DNA of 58,567 bases from Candidatus Poribacteria bacterium. GTDB taxonomy: Bacteria > Poribacteria > WGA-4E > PCPOR2b. The stretch is taken from positions 1 through 58,567 of the forward strand of contig PYIZ01000027.1 in assembly GCA_003635265.1 (NCBI GenBank), read 5' to 3'. The translations under genes and the position numbers were made by a program. The notes beneath the pieces were generated by a model. It saw only the letters and a program-made list of their open reading frames with translations, had not been told where the DNA came from and did not search any database. Position 1 is the first letter of the stretch, and every line of letters starts with the position of its first letter. This document shows positions 1 through 7,767 of the stretch, one piece after another.

Positions 1-1450
1 GTTGTCCCATCTGCTGGTCTACCCGATTTACCATTGATTCCAACAGACCTCGGAGGTCAGCAGCAACTTGACGCATACCGTCGTTCACACTGTCAGTCGT
101 CCCAGACAAACTTGCCTGCTGTGCGTCAATCGCGCTTTGAAATGCGTTGAGCATTCCGTCCAATCTACTTCTCATTTGTTCTGTCTGTTCTTCAGACGTC
201 GCAGCCAACAAACTACGAGTCTGATCAACTTGTTCTTGGACACCTGCTATCATCTGTTCCATCTGACCGGGTAAGTTCATCAAACTTTGACTCGCATTGC
301 CAACCGTTCTTGCAAGGTTTTCCATTTGTGCTGTTGCTGTCCCTGAAAGCGAATTTTGGAATTCTTCAACCAATTGTTGAATAGCATCTGTGGAAGATTC
401 CTCTCTTTGCCTGCGCAATTCTTCGACAGCTTGGTTCAATTGATCAAGACTCGGTGCCAATTGCTGTACCATCGCATTGCTGAAAGCTTCGGGGGCATTA
501 TGTAGTTCCTGAATAATTTCTTGCCTTCCCTCCGCGTTCTGGTCGTGCAATTGCGTCAGACTCTGATTCAGGTTCTCCAGTCTTTCGGACATAATACTAT
601 CCATTGCAATTTTAATTCTGTCCGCCAAATCTGTTGAAAATGATTTGAGTGCCGCTGTTTGTTGTGCGAGTTCGTCTTGTTGACGCATTGCGATCTCTTC
701 TGCCCTTGTCAGGGTAAACACCTGATCAAGTGCGTGCTGCAGGCGCGCAATTGCCTGACTCACTCTACCAATACCCAATTTCTCCAACCCGTTGAATAAA
801 AGCGAAGCAATCATTCCCCAAACGGAGGTCACAAACGCAGTTGATACCCCTGATAGGAGTTTTTGAATCGCTGCCTGAATCTGCTCTGTAGTCGTTTCTT
901 GAGTTGGATCAGCGGTCGCTGCTTGAGTCGAATCCATGGGTACTATATGACTTTGATTTGTATTTCCGAAGTCAATGTCAGAAAAAGGTATCAACCCCCA
1001 GACCATGCCGACAAAAGTGCCAAGAATCCCCAATCCAACTAATAGGGCAGGTACGCTATTCCAAAACCTAAGGTTTAAATGTTGATCCAGCAGACGTTCT
1101 TCACTGAAAAACATCGATGCTTCATCCGTTTTATACACCATCTGATTTTCATTGTGACTCCGTGTAATGAGTGAATCCTCAAACTCCCGCCAACCTTCAG
1201 CGAGTTCCTTGTTGCGATCAAACTTACTTTTTAATTCATGTTTAATTGATGGTTGGGCGGGTCTGTCATATCTGTTCACTTCGATCGTTAAGCCCTTAAT
1301 CAGGCGGTATCGGCGAAAAGTCCGCACAGCAAAATAAATTACCCCTAGAAGGAAGAGCACTCCAATAACATAAATAAAAAAGTCCGAAATCCGGTCATCA
1401 ATAGCCTGCGTCTCTTCCCATGGGAGGAGTAGCTTCAGAAATTCACTCAT
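1..1450 (-). CDS. zorA: ZorA-like MotA/ExbB proton-channel protein (3' end cut off by window edge)
   Basis: An uninterrupted minus-strand reading frame runs from an ATG at 1450 to the left edge (483 codons, no stop), so the C-terminus lies outside the window. An AGGA site lies just upstream of the ATG. I see a first membrane helix at about residues 24-43, a WREFEDSL segment at 87-94, a MotA/ExbB-type helix pair at about 134-153 (LLVGLGILGTFVGM) and 203-222 (STAFVTSVWGMIASLLF), and then a long Gln/Glu-rich coiled-coil-like tail from about 235 onward. In the Zorya anti-phage system ZorA forms a proton-driven stator with ZorB and carries a long cytoplasmic tail. The Trp-containing cytoplasmic segment before helix 2 and the long tail fit ZorA better than a plain TolQ/ExbB. 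The partner genes (zorB and effectors) would lie downstream, beyond position 1, so the system itself cannot be confirmed here. A generic MotA/TolQ/ExbB protein remains possible. Confidence 0.72.
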   Translation of the reverse strand, partial: MSEFLKLLLPWEETQAIDDRISDFFIYVIGVLFLLGVIYFAVRTFRRYRLIKGLTIEVNRYDRPAQPSIKHELKSKFDRNKELAEGWREFEDSLITRSHNENQMVYKTDEASMFFSEERLLDQHLNLRFWNSVPALLVGLGILGTFVGMVWGLIPFSDIDFGNTNQSHIVPMDSTQAATADPTQETTTEQIQAAIQKLLSGVSTAFVTSVWGMIASLLFNGLEKLGIGRVSQAIARLQHALDQVFTLTRAEEIAMRQQDELAQQTAALKSFSTDLADRIKIAMDSIMSERLENLNQSLTQLHDQNAEGRQEIIQELHNAPEAFSNAMVQQLAPSLDQLNQAVEELRRQREESSTDAIQQLVEEFQNSLSGTATAQMENLARTVGNASQSLMNLPGQMEQMIAGVQEQVDQTRSLLAATSEEQTEQMRSRLDGMLNAFQSAIDAQQASLSGTTDSVNDGMRQVAADLRGLLESMVNRVDQQMGQ

Positions 1451-1500
1451 ATAATTTGTCCTATTGAAGGTTTTTAAGTTAGAATTTAGCACACGTCAGT

Positions 1501-1555
1501 TTGTAGTAGCGCGTTCATTGAGCGTCACGACGAGCGATAAATCGTCCTACTACAA
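1501..1555. repeat. Short inverted-repeat (hairpin) element
   Basis: TTGTAGTAG at 1501-1509 is mirrored by CTACTACAA at 1547-1555, with a second small stem (GACGA/TCGTC) inside. It resembles the other small intergenic palindromes in this window (6527, 40919, 47739), which often contain GTAG/CTAC ends. Function unknown. Confidence 0.6.
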
Positions 1556-1954
1556 GCCTAAAGCCTTGCTATAGTTGCCCGATTTGCTGGGCACGAAGAA
1601 ATGTGTGATGCGGTGCTAGATTGCCTAAGTCCTATAGGTTGCTTGGTTTGCTTATCCGTGCCCTCCGCTAAATCCATTGAATCCGTGACTCAGACAGCGG
1701 ATACATGTCGCCCCCTCTGGGACTTGGAAGAAGATTCCTATCGCTTGGCTATAGATATGTCGCCCCTCTGGGGCTAAATGAACCAATGCACTGCCTCCCG
1801 TTTCCCGTTCCGTTTTCTATCCCCGATAAGATCGGGATGCAAGCACCTGTAAATCCTTCAATCCTGCCTGTCCCGATTCAGACTAATTTTTATTGGTGAC
1901 AGCAACATGTCAACATACCCTACCTTACGTGGCTTATGTTAAGAAATCGTGCAA

Positions 1955-1988
1955 AGAAACCGAGTTTTGAAGAAAAAACTCGGTTTCT
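1955..1988. terminator. 14-bp stem hairpin, probable terminator of the PhnD-like gene
   Basis: AGAAACCGAGTTTT (1955-1968) pairs perfectly with AAAACTCGGTTTCT (1975-1988) around a 6-base loop. It lies 32 bp past the stop of the minus-strand PhnD-like gene and its stem ends in A/T runs, so it can act in either direction. Its role as a terminator is inferred from position and shape. Confidence 0.6.
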
Positions 1989-2019
1989 CTGAGCTGCGCT
2001 GCACTTTTTTACATGAACC

Positions 2020-2898
2020 TCAATTCCTTATGATTCCAACCTCAATAGCGGTGTCAAGGATAGGTTGGTACATAGAATTATCGGCAGGGATAAACTTAGC
2101 CCTCGGAAAAGCGTTAAGTATCGCTGGATCCGTGATGTCGAGAAGGGCACCCTGAACCTTTTTGATGAATCCTTCGCCGTAAGTTTCGTCCACACTGCCG
2201 CGGATTGTCCAGTTGTAGTCTGGGTAGCCGGGAGTGCGCCAGATTACCTGCACCTTTGTTGGATCCACCTTGCCAGCCTCGACCTCCTTCAGCCACACCT
2301 TGAAATTCATCGCCCCGACCTCATAGCTGCCGGCTTGAACCAGAGCGAGGGTTTTGGAATGGTCGCCGCTGAAGCCGACGCGCTTGAAAACGTCACGAGG
2401 TGCCTTTCCCTCAAATGCCTGTCGGATGAAGTGTTCAGGCATCAGACGGCCTGATGTGGATCCCTTAGAACCGAAGGTGAATGTCTTATCAGCGATGGCT
2501 TTCGGGAATTTTTCGGAGAACGACAGTCCTGTACTCGTATTGGCGATGAAATAGCTGATGAAGTCGGGATCTTCTGCACCTTGCGCGATAGCGACGGAGT
2601 TCGGAACTGCCATACGGGCTTGGACGCCTGACAACCCACCAAACCAAGCCAACTGAACTTCGTTGTTTTTGAACGCCTGAACCGATGCGCTGTAGGATTT
2701 CACAGGTATGTACTTCACCGTGATGCCCAATTCCTCCGAAAGGTAATCGGCTATCTTGCCGAAACGCTCTTGAAGTCGGGTCGTATCCTGATCCGGAATA
2801 GCGGTAAATGTGAAATCGGCACCCCATGCCGATACGGTGAATAGGCTAGCAACTAACAATAATGTAACGAATTGATGACGTACTTTCACAAATTTCAT
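2020..2898 (-). CDS. PhnD/PtxB-family ABC transporter substrate-binding protein
   Basis: The 292-residue product starts with a typical Sec signal peptide (MKFVKVRHQFV, hydrophobic core, cleavage near SAWGA-D, about residues 26-27). The mature part has the hallmark of phosphate/phosphite/phosphonate-type periplasmic binding proteins: an AIPDQDTTRLQERF opening strand, YLSEELGITVKYIPVKSY, a QLAWFGGLSG loop and the FGSKGSTSGRLMP ligand-loop region. Close relatives are also annotated as putative selenate- or phosphonate-binding, so the ligand is not decided. No permease or ATPase gene is next to it; the flanks are intergenic repeats and an oppositely oriented enolase-superfamily gene. It is therefore either an orphan binding protein or works with a transporter encoded elsewhere. 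A hairpin terminator follows at 1955-1988. Confidence 0.85.
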   Translation of the reverse strand: MKFVKVRHQFVTLLLVASLFTVSAWGADFTFTAIPDQDTTRLQERFGKIADYLSEELGITVKYIPVKSYSASVQAFKNNEVQLAWFGGLSGVQARMAVPNSVAIAQGAEDPDFISYFIANTSTGLSFSEKFPKAIADKTFTFGSKGSTSGRLMPEHFIRQAFEGKAPRDVFKRVGFSGDHSKTLALVQAGSYEVGAMNFKVWLKEVEAGKVDPTKVQVIWRTPGYPDYNWTIRGSVDETYGEGFIKKVQGALLDITDPAILNAFPRAKFIPADNSMYQPILDTAIEVGIIRN

Positions 2899-3084
2899 TT
2901 AATCTAGTAACTTTTCCTTTCAGATTTTGAGTTTTCTCAGAAACTGGTGACGTTTCTGAATATGAATCTACGAATCATGTGCATCAGACCAGAAGAATCG
3001 AAACACATGTCCTCGATGAAATTTAACCATCAAATTATGTTATCACATCTGACTGAAAAAAATCAAAATGAATTACAAAAAGCT

Positions 3085-3203
3085 AGGGTCATTTAATTCT
3101 CGCGTAGCTCGATCTCCCGGTTGTGGCTACGGCGGGGCAAGATGCCCCGCCTACGGATTAGGGTCATTCCGAAATCAGTAAAAAACCGAAAATAAATGAC
3201 CCT
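3085..3203. repeat. 119-bp miniature inverted-repeat element, copy 1
   Basis: The element begins AGGGTCATTTAATTCT and ends with AAATAAATGACCCT, so its ends are inverted repeats (AGGGTCATTTA/TAAATGACCCT). A TA dinucleotide overlaps each end, as expected for an insertion that duplicated TA. The centre has a GGCGGGGCAAGATGCCCCGCC palindrome core. A related copy in opposite orientation lies at 57787-57895 with the same ends, the same GGGGCAAGATGCCCC core and TA flanks. It encodes nothing and would need a transposase from elsewhere (IS630/mariner-type, by analogy with TA targets). Confidence 0.8.
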
Positions 3204-3271
3204 AACAAAAAGCAGCTATAGGGAGCGGAGTCTCACCCATTATTGCCCTTGCTGGCAGTGGTAGAAATCCC

Positions 3272-3300
3272 TTGACTTTAACCTACTGCTCATGTATTAT
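3272..3300 (+). promoter_or_regulatory. Predicted sigma70-type promoter for the enolase-superfamily gene
   Basis: TTGACT (3272-3277) and TATTAT (3295-3300) are separated by 17 bp and lie about 37 bp before the start codon at 3337. It sits outside the miniature element. Prediction by consensus only. Confidence 0.55.
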
Positions 3301-3336
3301 GTGCGAATCTCAGGTGATGGGCAAAGGATCTGATCT

Positions 3337-4518
3337 ATGAAAATTATTGCTGTTGATCCCTTTTACCTCAAAATGCCGCAGATTACTGATACAGCAGACG
3401 GTACACAGGATACACTTGTCGTGCGTATCCAGACGGACGAGGGGATAACAGGCTGGGGCGAGTGCGATGCCTCGCCACTTGTGTCGTTAGCTGCGTATTG
3501 CTGCCCAATGTCACATGGGAACATTATCAATATCCGTGAATCTTTGATTGGAGAAACGTTTGATAGTGTCGACGATGTAATTCGGCTCCATAATAAGGCG
3601 TTGCGTAACGGGCTTGATATTCAGCAGATCCACCACGCCTATAGCGGTGCAGACATCGCCTTATGGGACATCGTTGGGCAGAAGCTAGGTGAGCCAATCT
3701 ATCGCCTGCTTGAGCCGCAGAGCCAAAGCCATTCCAAGCTACCGTATGCCTCTGTCCTTTTTGGCGACACCCCCGAAGAAACCTATCAGATTGCAACGCG
3801 GTTGCGTGATCAGGGGTATCGTGCTGCGAAGTTCGGGTGGGGACCGATGGGGAAATTCAGTGAGGAGAACGATGTTGCGCTGGTTCGTGCAGCGCGCGAG
3901 GGTATGGGAGAAGATGCCCAGATTATGATTGATGCCGGCGTCGTCTGGGGCGATGATTATGAGACGGCTTACGCCCGCACAAAACAGTTCGCGCAATTTT
4001 CGCCTACATGGTTAGAAGAACCGCTCGCTCCCGATGCAATCGAGGCATACATGGAGTTATCAAAGAGGAATCCGCCGGTGCCAATCGCTGCGGGTGAGGG
4101 ATCTGGGACGTATCGTATGGCGGAGGACCTTATCCTACACGGCGGGATCCAGTTTGTGCAGATCGATGTCGGACGCATCGGCGGCATCACAGCGGCTTTC
4201 CGCGTGCGACAGCTTGCCGAGCAACACGGGATTCAGTATGTGAATCACACCTTCAAAAGCCATTTAATTCTTGCTGCGTCGCTGCATGTGTTTGCGACGA
4301 ATGAGTCGTTTGATCTATTGGAATACCCGGCTGAAGGTTCTGAGCTTTCTCAGCGCCTGACGGTTGAGCGGTTAGAGGTTGGATCTGATGGAAAAGTGGG
4401 GTTGACGGGTAAACCTGGGTTGGGCGTGCACGTTGATACGGACGCAATGGGCGCATATTTAGCTCCTGTGCAGATTCAGGTTGGTAACGAGATCGTTTTT
4501 AAGCCTGTTGAGCTGTGA
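3337..4518 (+). CDS. Enolase-superfamily dehydratase/racemase (mandelate racemase/muconate lactonizing type)
   Basis: The 393-residue protein has the two-domain layout of this superfamily: an N-terminal capping domain and a C-terminal barrel. The barrel shows a Lys on strand 2 (K165 in AAKFGW), the three metal ligands D199 (MIDAG), E227 (WLEEPL) and E254 (AGEG), and a D277 (QIDVGRIGG)/H304 (VNHTFKSH) pair that acts as the second base in the mandelate-racemase subgroup. It probably abstracts the proton next to a carboxylate in a sugar acid or similar acid; the substrate cannot be read from the sequence. A promoter lies just upstream. The following cytochrome cluster starts about 55 bp downstream and may or may not be co-transcribed. 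Confidence 0.88.
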   Translation: MKIIAVDPFYLKMPQITDTADGTQDTLVVRIQTDEGITGWGECDASPLVSLAAYCCPMSHGNIINIRESLIGETFDSVDDVIRLHNKALRNGLDIQQIHHAYSGADIALWDIVGQKLGEPIYRLLEPQSQSHSKLPYASVLFGDTPEETYQIATRLRDQGYRAAKFGWGPMGKFSEENDVALVRAAREGMGEDAQIMIDAGVVWGDDYETAYARTKQFAQFSPTWLEEPLAPDAIEAYMELSKRNPPVPIAAGEGSGTYRMAEDLILHGGIQFVQIDVGRIGGITAAFRVRQLAEQHGIQYVNHTFKSHLILAASLHVFATNESFDLLEYPAEGSELSQRLTVERLEVGSDGKVGLTGKPGLGVHVDTDAMGAYLAPVQIQVGNEIVFKPVEL

Positions 4519-4573
4519 TGTCAATCTTGTTCAGCGCGAACTTACTTGATTTCATCGAAGAATGGAGAAGAAG

Positions 4574-5272
4574 ATGATTCCCAAATGTCTAGGTCCCTTG
4601 ATTTTAAGTCTTATTTTTACCTGTGTGATTTTCATCTCTTGCGGAGATGAAGGAGAAGTGATGACACTTGAGCCACCTGCTCCGCAGCAGCCAACGCTTG
4701 AACCCCCTAGCCAACCGCAGCCGGATGAGCAAATGCCACAACCCTCTGAACCACAGCAACCACAGCCGGGTGAACAGATCCCTGAACAACCTGAGCAACA
4801 GCAGCCGCAGCCACAACCGGAACCACCCCAAGTTGAACAGATGCCTCAACCGGAGCCCCCGGCTGCCCTTCCGGGGTTGCCTGATGACGTAGCAGGATAT
4901 GATCAATGGCTAAAGTTGAACGCTGAACCGATCCCTCCCGCACCGGGTGCTGACCCACATCGTGGAACGAAAAATGTCTATGTCAATCAAACACGTGAGG
5001 TTATTGCCCCGAATGGTGAGCAGCAGTTTCCATATCCAGATGGCACGATTATCGTGAAGGAAGCAACTCGTCCGGGTAAAGACTTTATTGGACTGATTGC
5101 GGTGATGTGGAAGGAGGCAGGAAAGCATCCCGACGCCGGCGATTGGAGATTTGAGGAATACTTGCGAGGTGCCCCGGACGCAGATTTCCGCTTGGCTTTT
5201 GAAGGCGGGATCTGTATCGGCTGCCATTCGGGAGTTGCTGCTACAGACTTTGTGTTTGTACCGCTCGAATAG
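4574..5272 (+). CDS. Cytochrome P460-type heme lipoprotein with Pro/Gln-rich linker
   Basis: The ATG at 4574 has GGAG at 4564-4567, six bases away, so I prefer it to the ATG at 4562. A lipoprotein signal ends at a lipobox-like FISC, predicting a lipid-anchored Cys. About 70 residues of Pro/Gln/Glu-rich low-complexity linker follow (repeats such as PQPEPP and QPQPGEQ). The last ~130 residues form a cytochrome P460-like domain (DVAGYDQWLKLN, GTIIVKEA, KEAGKHPDAGDWRF) with a single c-type heme motif CIGCH about 15 residues from the C-terminus. P460-family proteins bind one heme c and include hydroxylamine and cytochrome c-prime-beta types; activity here is not predictable. The long linker would let the heme domain reach away from a membrane. 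It opens a run of three heme proteins (to 7724). Confidence 0.82.
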   Translation: MIPKCLGPLILSLIFTCVIFISCGDEGEVMTLEPPAPQQPTLEPPSQPQPDEQMPQPSEPQQPQPGEQIPEQPEQQQPQPQPEPPQVEQMPQPEPPAALPGLPDDVAGYDQWLKLNAEPIPPAPGADPHRGTKNVYVNQTREVIAPNGEQQFPYPDGTIIVKEATRPGKDFIGLIAVMWKEAGKHPDAGDWRFEEYLRGAPDADFRLAFEGGICIGCHSGVAATDFVFVPLE

Positions 5273-5337
5273 TAGGCAACGAGCAAATCCGTATTTCTGT
5301 CTTTTACGCTTTAGTTATACATTGAGGAGGTTATCAA

Positions 5338-6519
5338 TTGGTATACAGATTTCGGTTTGGATTTTTGGTCTTTTTATTCAGTGCATTATTGGCTCTTTCT
5401 TTCGTCTCTGATAGCGTAGCGCGCCCAGAGTTTGCGGCAATGGAGGACAAAGAGTGTATCTTCTGCCATCTCGATCCGGCAGGCGGAGGACCGCGCAACG
5501 CAGTTGGGCAGGTTTATGAAGATAACTACTTTGAGTTTCCTGAGGATTTCGATCCGGAAGCAATTATGGAGGAAGCGGAAGAGGTTCGCCAAAGGCTCAC
5601 AACAGCGGTCAACATCCGTACCGCTTATATCAAAACAGCCCATGTCGATCCCGAGGGACGCGCAAGAGCCACATGTACCTCATGTCATTCAGCCGTTGAT
5701 AGCTTCCTTCTGATGCAGGGCGAGTTGACCGTCAATGCACAAGCCTCGGACAAACTCAGGTTGACCCTATCCAACAATATGGGTTCGACCCTCAACATGT
5801 TTGCGACGGTTGATGCTATCCCCAAACACCTCTATGTCAAAGTGGGGCAATTCCGCATTCCGTTTGGTCTTAAACAGAGAGACCACAATATCTTGGTACA
5901 TCAGGGGTATAACCTCGGATCGCATCAACGGGATGTCGGCGTCGAGGTCGGCGGTACTTACGGCAAGGTGTTCTACAATGCCGCCATAGTCAACGGAAAT
6001 CGGAGTGCCGGACAGGCTCCAGATACCAACCAACATAAAGGGATGGCTGCAACTGCCGGCAGTACGCTTGGACCTCTCCGGGGCGGTGTCTCCTTTCTCC
6101 TTGATAGAGACAGAGATCTAGATCGTGAAATGACCGCAGGGGCGTTCTTGACTGCTGCCCTCAAAAATCTCACTCTTGAAGGCGAATTCAATCTCGGAGG
6201 TAGCTACGGTGACGATGAGAGCATCGGTTTCAGCGATGATGCCATCACATCCAAAGGTTACTATGTCGGTGCGAAATATCGCGTGATGCCGGAACTGATG
6301 CTCTCCGGTCGTTACGGGCTGTTCGATCCGGATCGCGCGGTCAAAGGGGATGGAAGCCAGCGTGTGACACTTGCAGCGCAATATATCTTTATGGAAAATG
6401 GTTCCCTTGAGCTATTCTATTGGCTCAATATCGCGAACGATGACCGTGACCCAACGAGCACTGACCGTCAGCTTGAGGGGATAGATCAGTTGATCCTGAT
6501 GTCGCATTTTTGGTTCTGA
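5338..6519 (+). CDS. Diheme cytochrome c fused to an outer-membrane beta-barrel (porin-cytochrome fusion)
   Basis: The start is a TTG at 5338, chosen because GGAGG lies at 5326-5330 with a 7-base spacer. The 393-residue product has a signal peptide (cleavage near SVARP, about residue 29), a first heme c motif C40-I-F-C43-H44 followed by DPAGGGPRN, and a second motif C113-T-S-C116-H117. From about residue 125 to the end the sequence alternates short amphipathic strands (LRLTLSNNMG, HLYVKVGQFRIPFGL, YYVGAKYRVMPELMLSGRYG, GSLELFYWLNIA) and ends in HFWF, an aromatic C-terminus as used for outer-membrane insertion. The layout recalls Cyc2, where an N-terminal heme domain plugs a porin for electron transfer across the outer membrane, but here there are two hemes and the barrel contains a phosphate-porin-like VGQFRIPFG segment. 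It sits between a P460 lipoprotein and a membrane cytochrome. Confidence 0.8.
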   Translation: MVYRFRFGFLVFLFSALLALSFVSDSVARPEFAAMEDKECIFCHLDPAGGGPRNAVGQVYEDNYFEFPEDFDPEAIMEEAEEVRQRLTTAVNIRTAYIKTAHVDPEGRARATCTSCHSAVDSFLLMQGELTVNAQASDKLRLTLSNNMGSTLNMFATVDAIPKHLYVKVGQFRIPFGLKQRDHNILVHQGYNLGSHQRDVGVEVGGTYGKVFYNAAIVNGNRSAGQAPDTNQHKGMAATAGSTLGPLRGGVSFLLDRDRDLDREMTAGAFLTAALKNLTLEGEFNLGGSYGDDESIGFSDDAITSKGYYVGAKYRVMPELMLSGRYGLFDPDRAVKGDGSQRVTLAAQYIFMENGSLELFYWLNIANDDRDPTSTDRQLEGIDQLILMSHFWF

Positions 6520-6526
6520 CGCAATT

Positions 6527-6554
6527 GTAGGGAACGCAGATCTGCGTTCCCTAC
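6527..6554. repeat. Perfect 28-bp palindrome between cytochrome genes
   Basis: GTAGGGAACGCAGA is followed directly by its exact reverse complement TCTGCGTTCCCTAC. It lies 8 bp after the porin-cytochrome stop and 31 bp before the next start. It belongs to the GTAGGG-type intergenic hairpins in this window. It could attenuate or stabilise the transcript between the two genes; there is no clear U-tract. Confidence 0.7.
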
Positions 6555-6584
6555 TACCAGAGGTTTGATCTGTAGGGGGATAGG

Positions 6585-7724
6585 ATGTCTACAGCAACCA
6601 GTACAATATTTGGGCTTATTTTCCTCGGGTTGGCGAATGCTTCCGTATTTTTGATGTATAAACTGTGGGGATATCCCTTCGACCATGAAACCCGTACCAG
6701 TGCCGCACCGAAATCGCTGATGTTTGTCCACCGCGCTATCGGCTATGCGTATCTGCTCCTTTACGTCTTCATGATGTGGCACATGGTGCCCCGCTTGTGG
6801 AATTATCAGGTTGAACTCCCACCGCGTACCGTCGCTCATCTGATGCTCGGCATCACGATCGGCGTTTTACTTCTGGTCAAGGTTGCGATTCTTCGCTTCT
6901 TCCGGCACTTTGAGGAAGCGATGCCTTATATCGGGACGGCGCTCTTGATATGCACCTATCTGCTAATAGGTCTTTCCGTACCCTTCACATTGCGAGAAAG
7001 TGTCCGGCAGGTTAGCAGCAATATCTTCAGCGATGCTAGCCTCCAGCGAACGCATACGCGGCTGCAAATGGCGGGATTACCACCTGATGCGCCGCTTGAT
7101 AAGCTGGCTACGAGGCGGAAATTGCGGGAGGGTCAAGACGTTCTGTTGAAGAAGTGTGTTCAGTGCCACGATTTACGAACTATCCTAGCGCGTCCACGCA
7201 CCCCACCGGATTGGGTGCGGACGGTAGATCGGATGGCAATCAAGCCGATGATAGGGGAACCAATTTCCCTAGAAGATCAGTGGACGGTATCCGCATATCT
7301 GATTGCTATCACGCCCGAACTGCAAGTTTCCGCGAAAGAACAGCGGAGGCAGCGAATGCAGGCTAGCCAGGCGCAAACCGCTTTAGCTGTCTTGACAAAT
7401 CCGGACGAAGTAACAGATGAAGTGATTATAAATCCGGATGAAGTGATCGTGAATCCAGACGAGGTAATTGTAAATCCAGATGAGGTTGGTGAGACCAATG
7501 AAACACTGGCTGAAGATGCCTATGATCCAGAAGCTGCGAGAGAACTATTTGAGATTACCTGCTCTCTCTGCCACGACCTGTCAGACGTGGATAATGTCCC
7601 ACCAACATCGGAGGAGGAGACCACAGAACTTATCGCTCGCATGATTGATAATGGACTTTTCCTCGAAGAGGAGGATATCAAAATCATCGCTCGATATCTG
7701 AATGAGACCTATGTGAATCCGTGA
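6585..7724 (+). CDS. Four-helix membrane protein with two c-type heme domains
   Basis: The 379-residue product has four predicted membrane helices in its first 140 residues (about 5-25, 46-68, 83-104, 114-135). His residues in or near them (H49, H66, H85, H108) could ligate b-type heme, as in cytochrome b561-like proteins; that is inference. A first heme c motif C191-V-Q-C194-H195 and a second C326-S-L-C329-H330 follow, each in a short cytochrome-c-like unit (LLKKCVQCHDL, DPEAAR-LFEITCSLCHDL). Between them is an acidic linker with four NPDEV units encoded by 21-bp repeats. It probably passes electrons from the quinone pool or inner membrane to periplasmic hemes and on to the porin-cytochrome encoded upstream. 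I do not recognise a named family for the full-length protein. Confidence 0.78.
   Translation: MSTATSTIFGLIFLGLANASVFLMYKLWGYPFDHETRTSAAPKSLMFVHRAIGYAYLLLYVFMMWHMVPRLWNYQVELPPRTVAHLMLGITIGVLLLVKVAILRFFRHFEEAMPYIGTALLICTYLLIGLSVPFTLRESVRQVSSNIFSDASLQRTHTRLQMAGLPPDAPLDKLATRRKLREGQDVLLKKCVQCHDLRTILARPRTPPDWVRTVDRMAIKPMIGEPISLEDQWTVSAYLIAITPELQVSAKEQRRQRMQASQAQTALAVLTNPDEVTDEVIINPDEVIVNPDEVIVNPDEVGETNETLAEDAYDPEAARELFEITCSLCHDLSDVDNVPPTSEEETTELIARMIDNGLFLEEEDIKIIARYLNETYVNP
7398..7493 (+). repeat. 21-bp in-frame repeats coding for NPDEV units
   Basis: Units starting AATCC at 7398, 7431, 7452 and 7473 encode NPDEVTD, NPDEVIV, NPDEVIV and NPDEVGE. The last three are exactly 21 bp apart. They lie inside the membrane cytochrome gene and form a flexible acidic spacer between its two heme domains; the number may vary by slippage. 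Confidence 0.8.
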
Positions 7725-7767
7725 TGTTGCGGGGCAAAAAACACTACATTTTCGTCAAGAAGTCACG

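Larger units (their letters stand above)
1451..2019. other. Intergenic region with repeats, no convincing gene
   Basis: This 569-bp stretch holds no credible coding sequence. It contains a 55-bp inverted-repeat element (1501-1555), two imperfect direct copies of a motif containing ATGTCGCCC (about 1704 and 1753), a small palindrome around CCCGATAAGATCGGG (about 1822-1838), and a strong hairpin at 1955-1988. The 64-codon open frame at 1705-1899 covers this repeated material and has no ribosome-binding site that I can see, so I do not call it a gene. Confidence 0.7.

Noticed and set aside
1705..1899. 64-codon open frame on the plus strand
   Set aside because: It covers an internal direct repeat and a palindrome, has no ribosome-binding site that I can see and has the Pro/Leu-rich make-up of translated repeat DNA.
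4604..4906. Leu/Arg-rich 100-codon frame antisense to the P460 lipoprotein gene
   Set aside because: It is the reverse reading of the Pro/Gln-rich linker and has no start signal.
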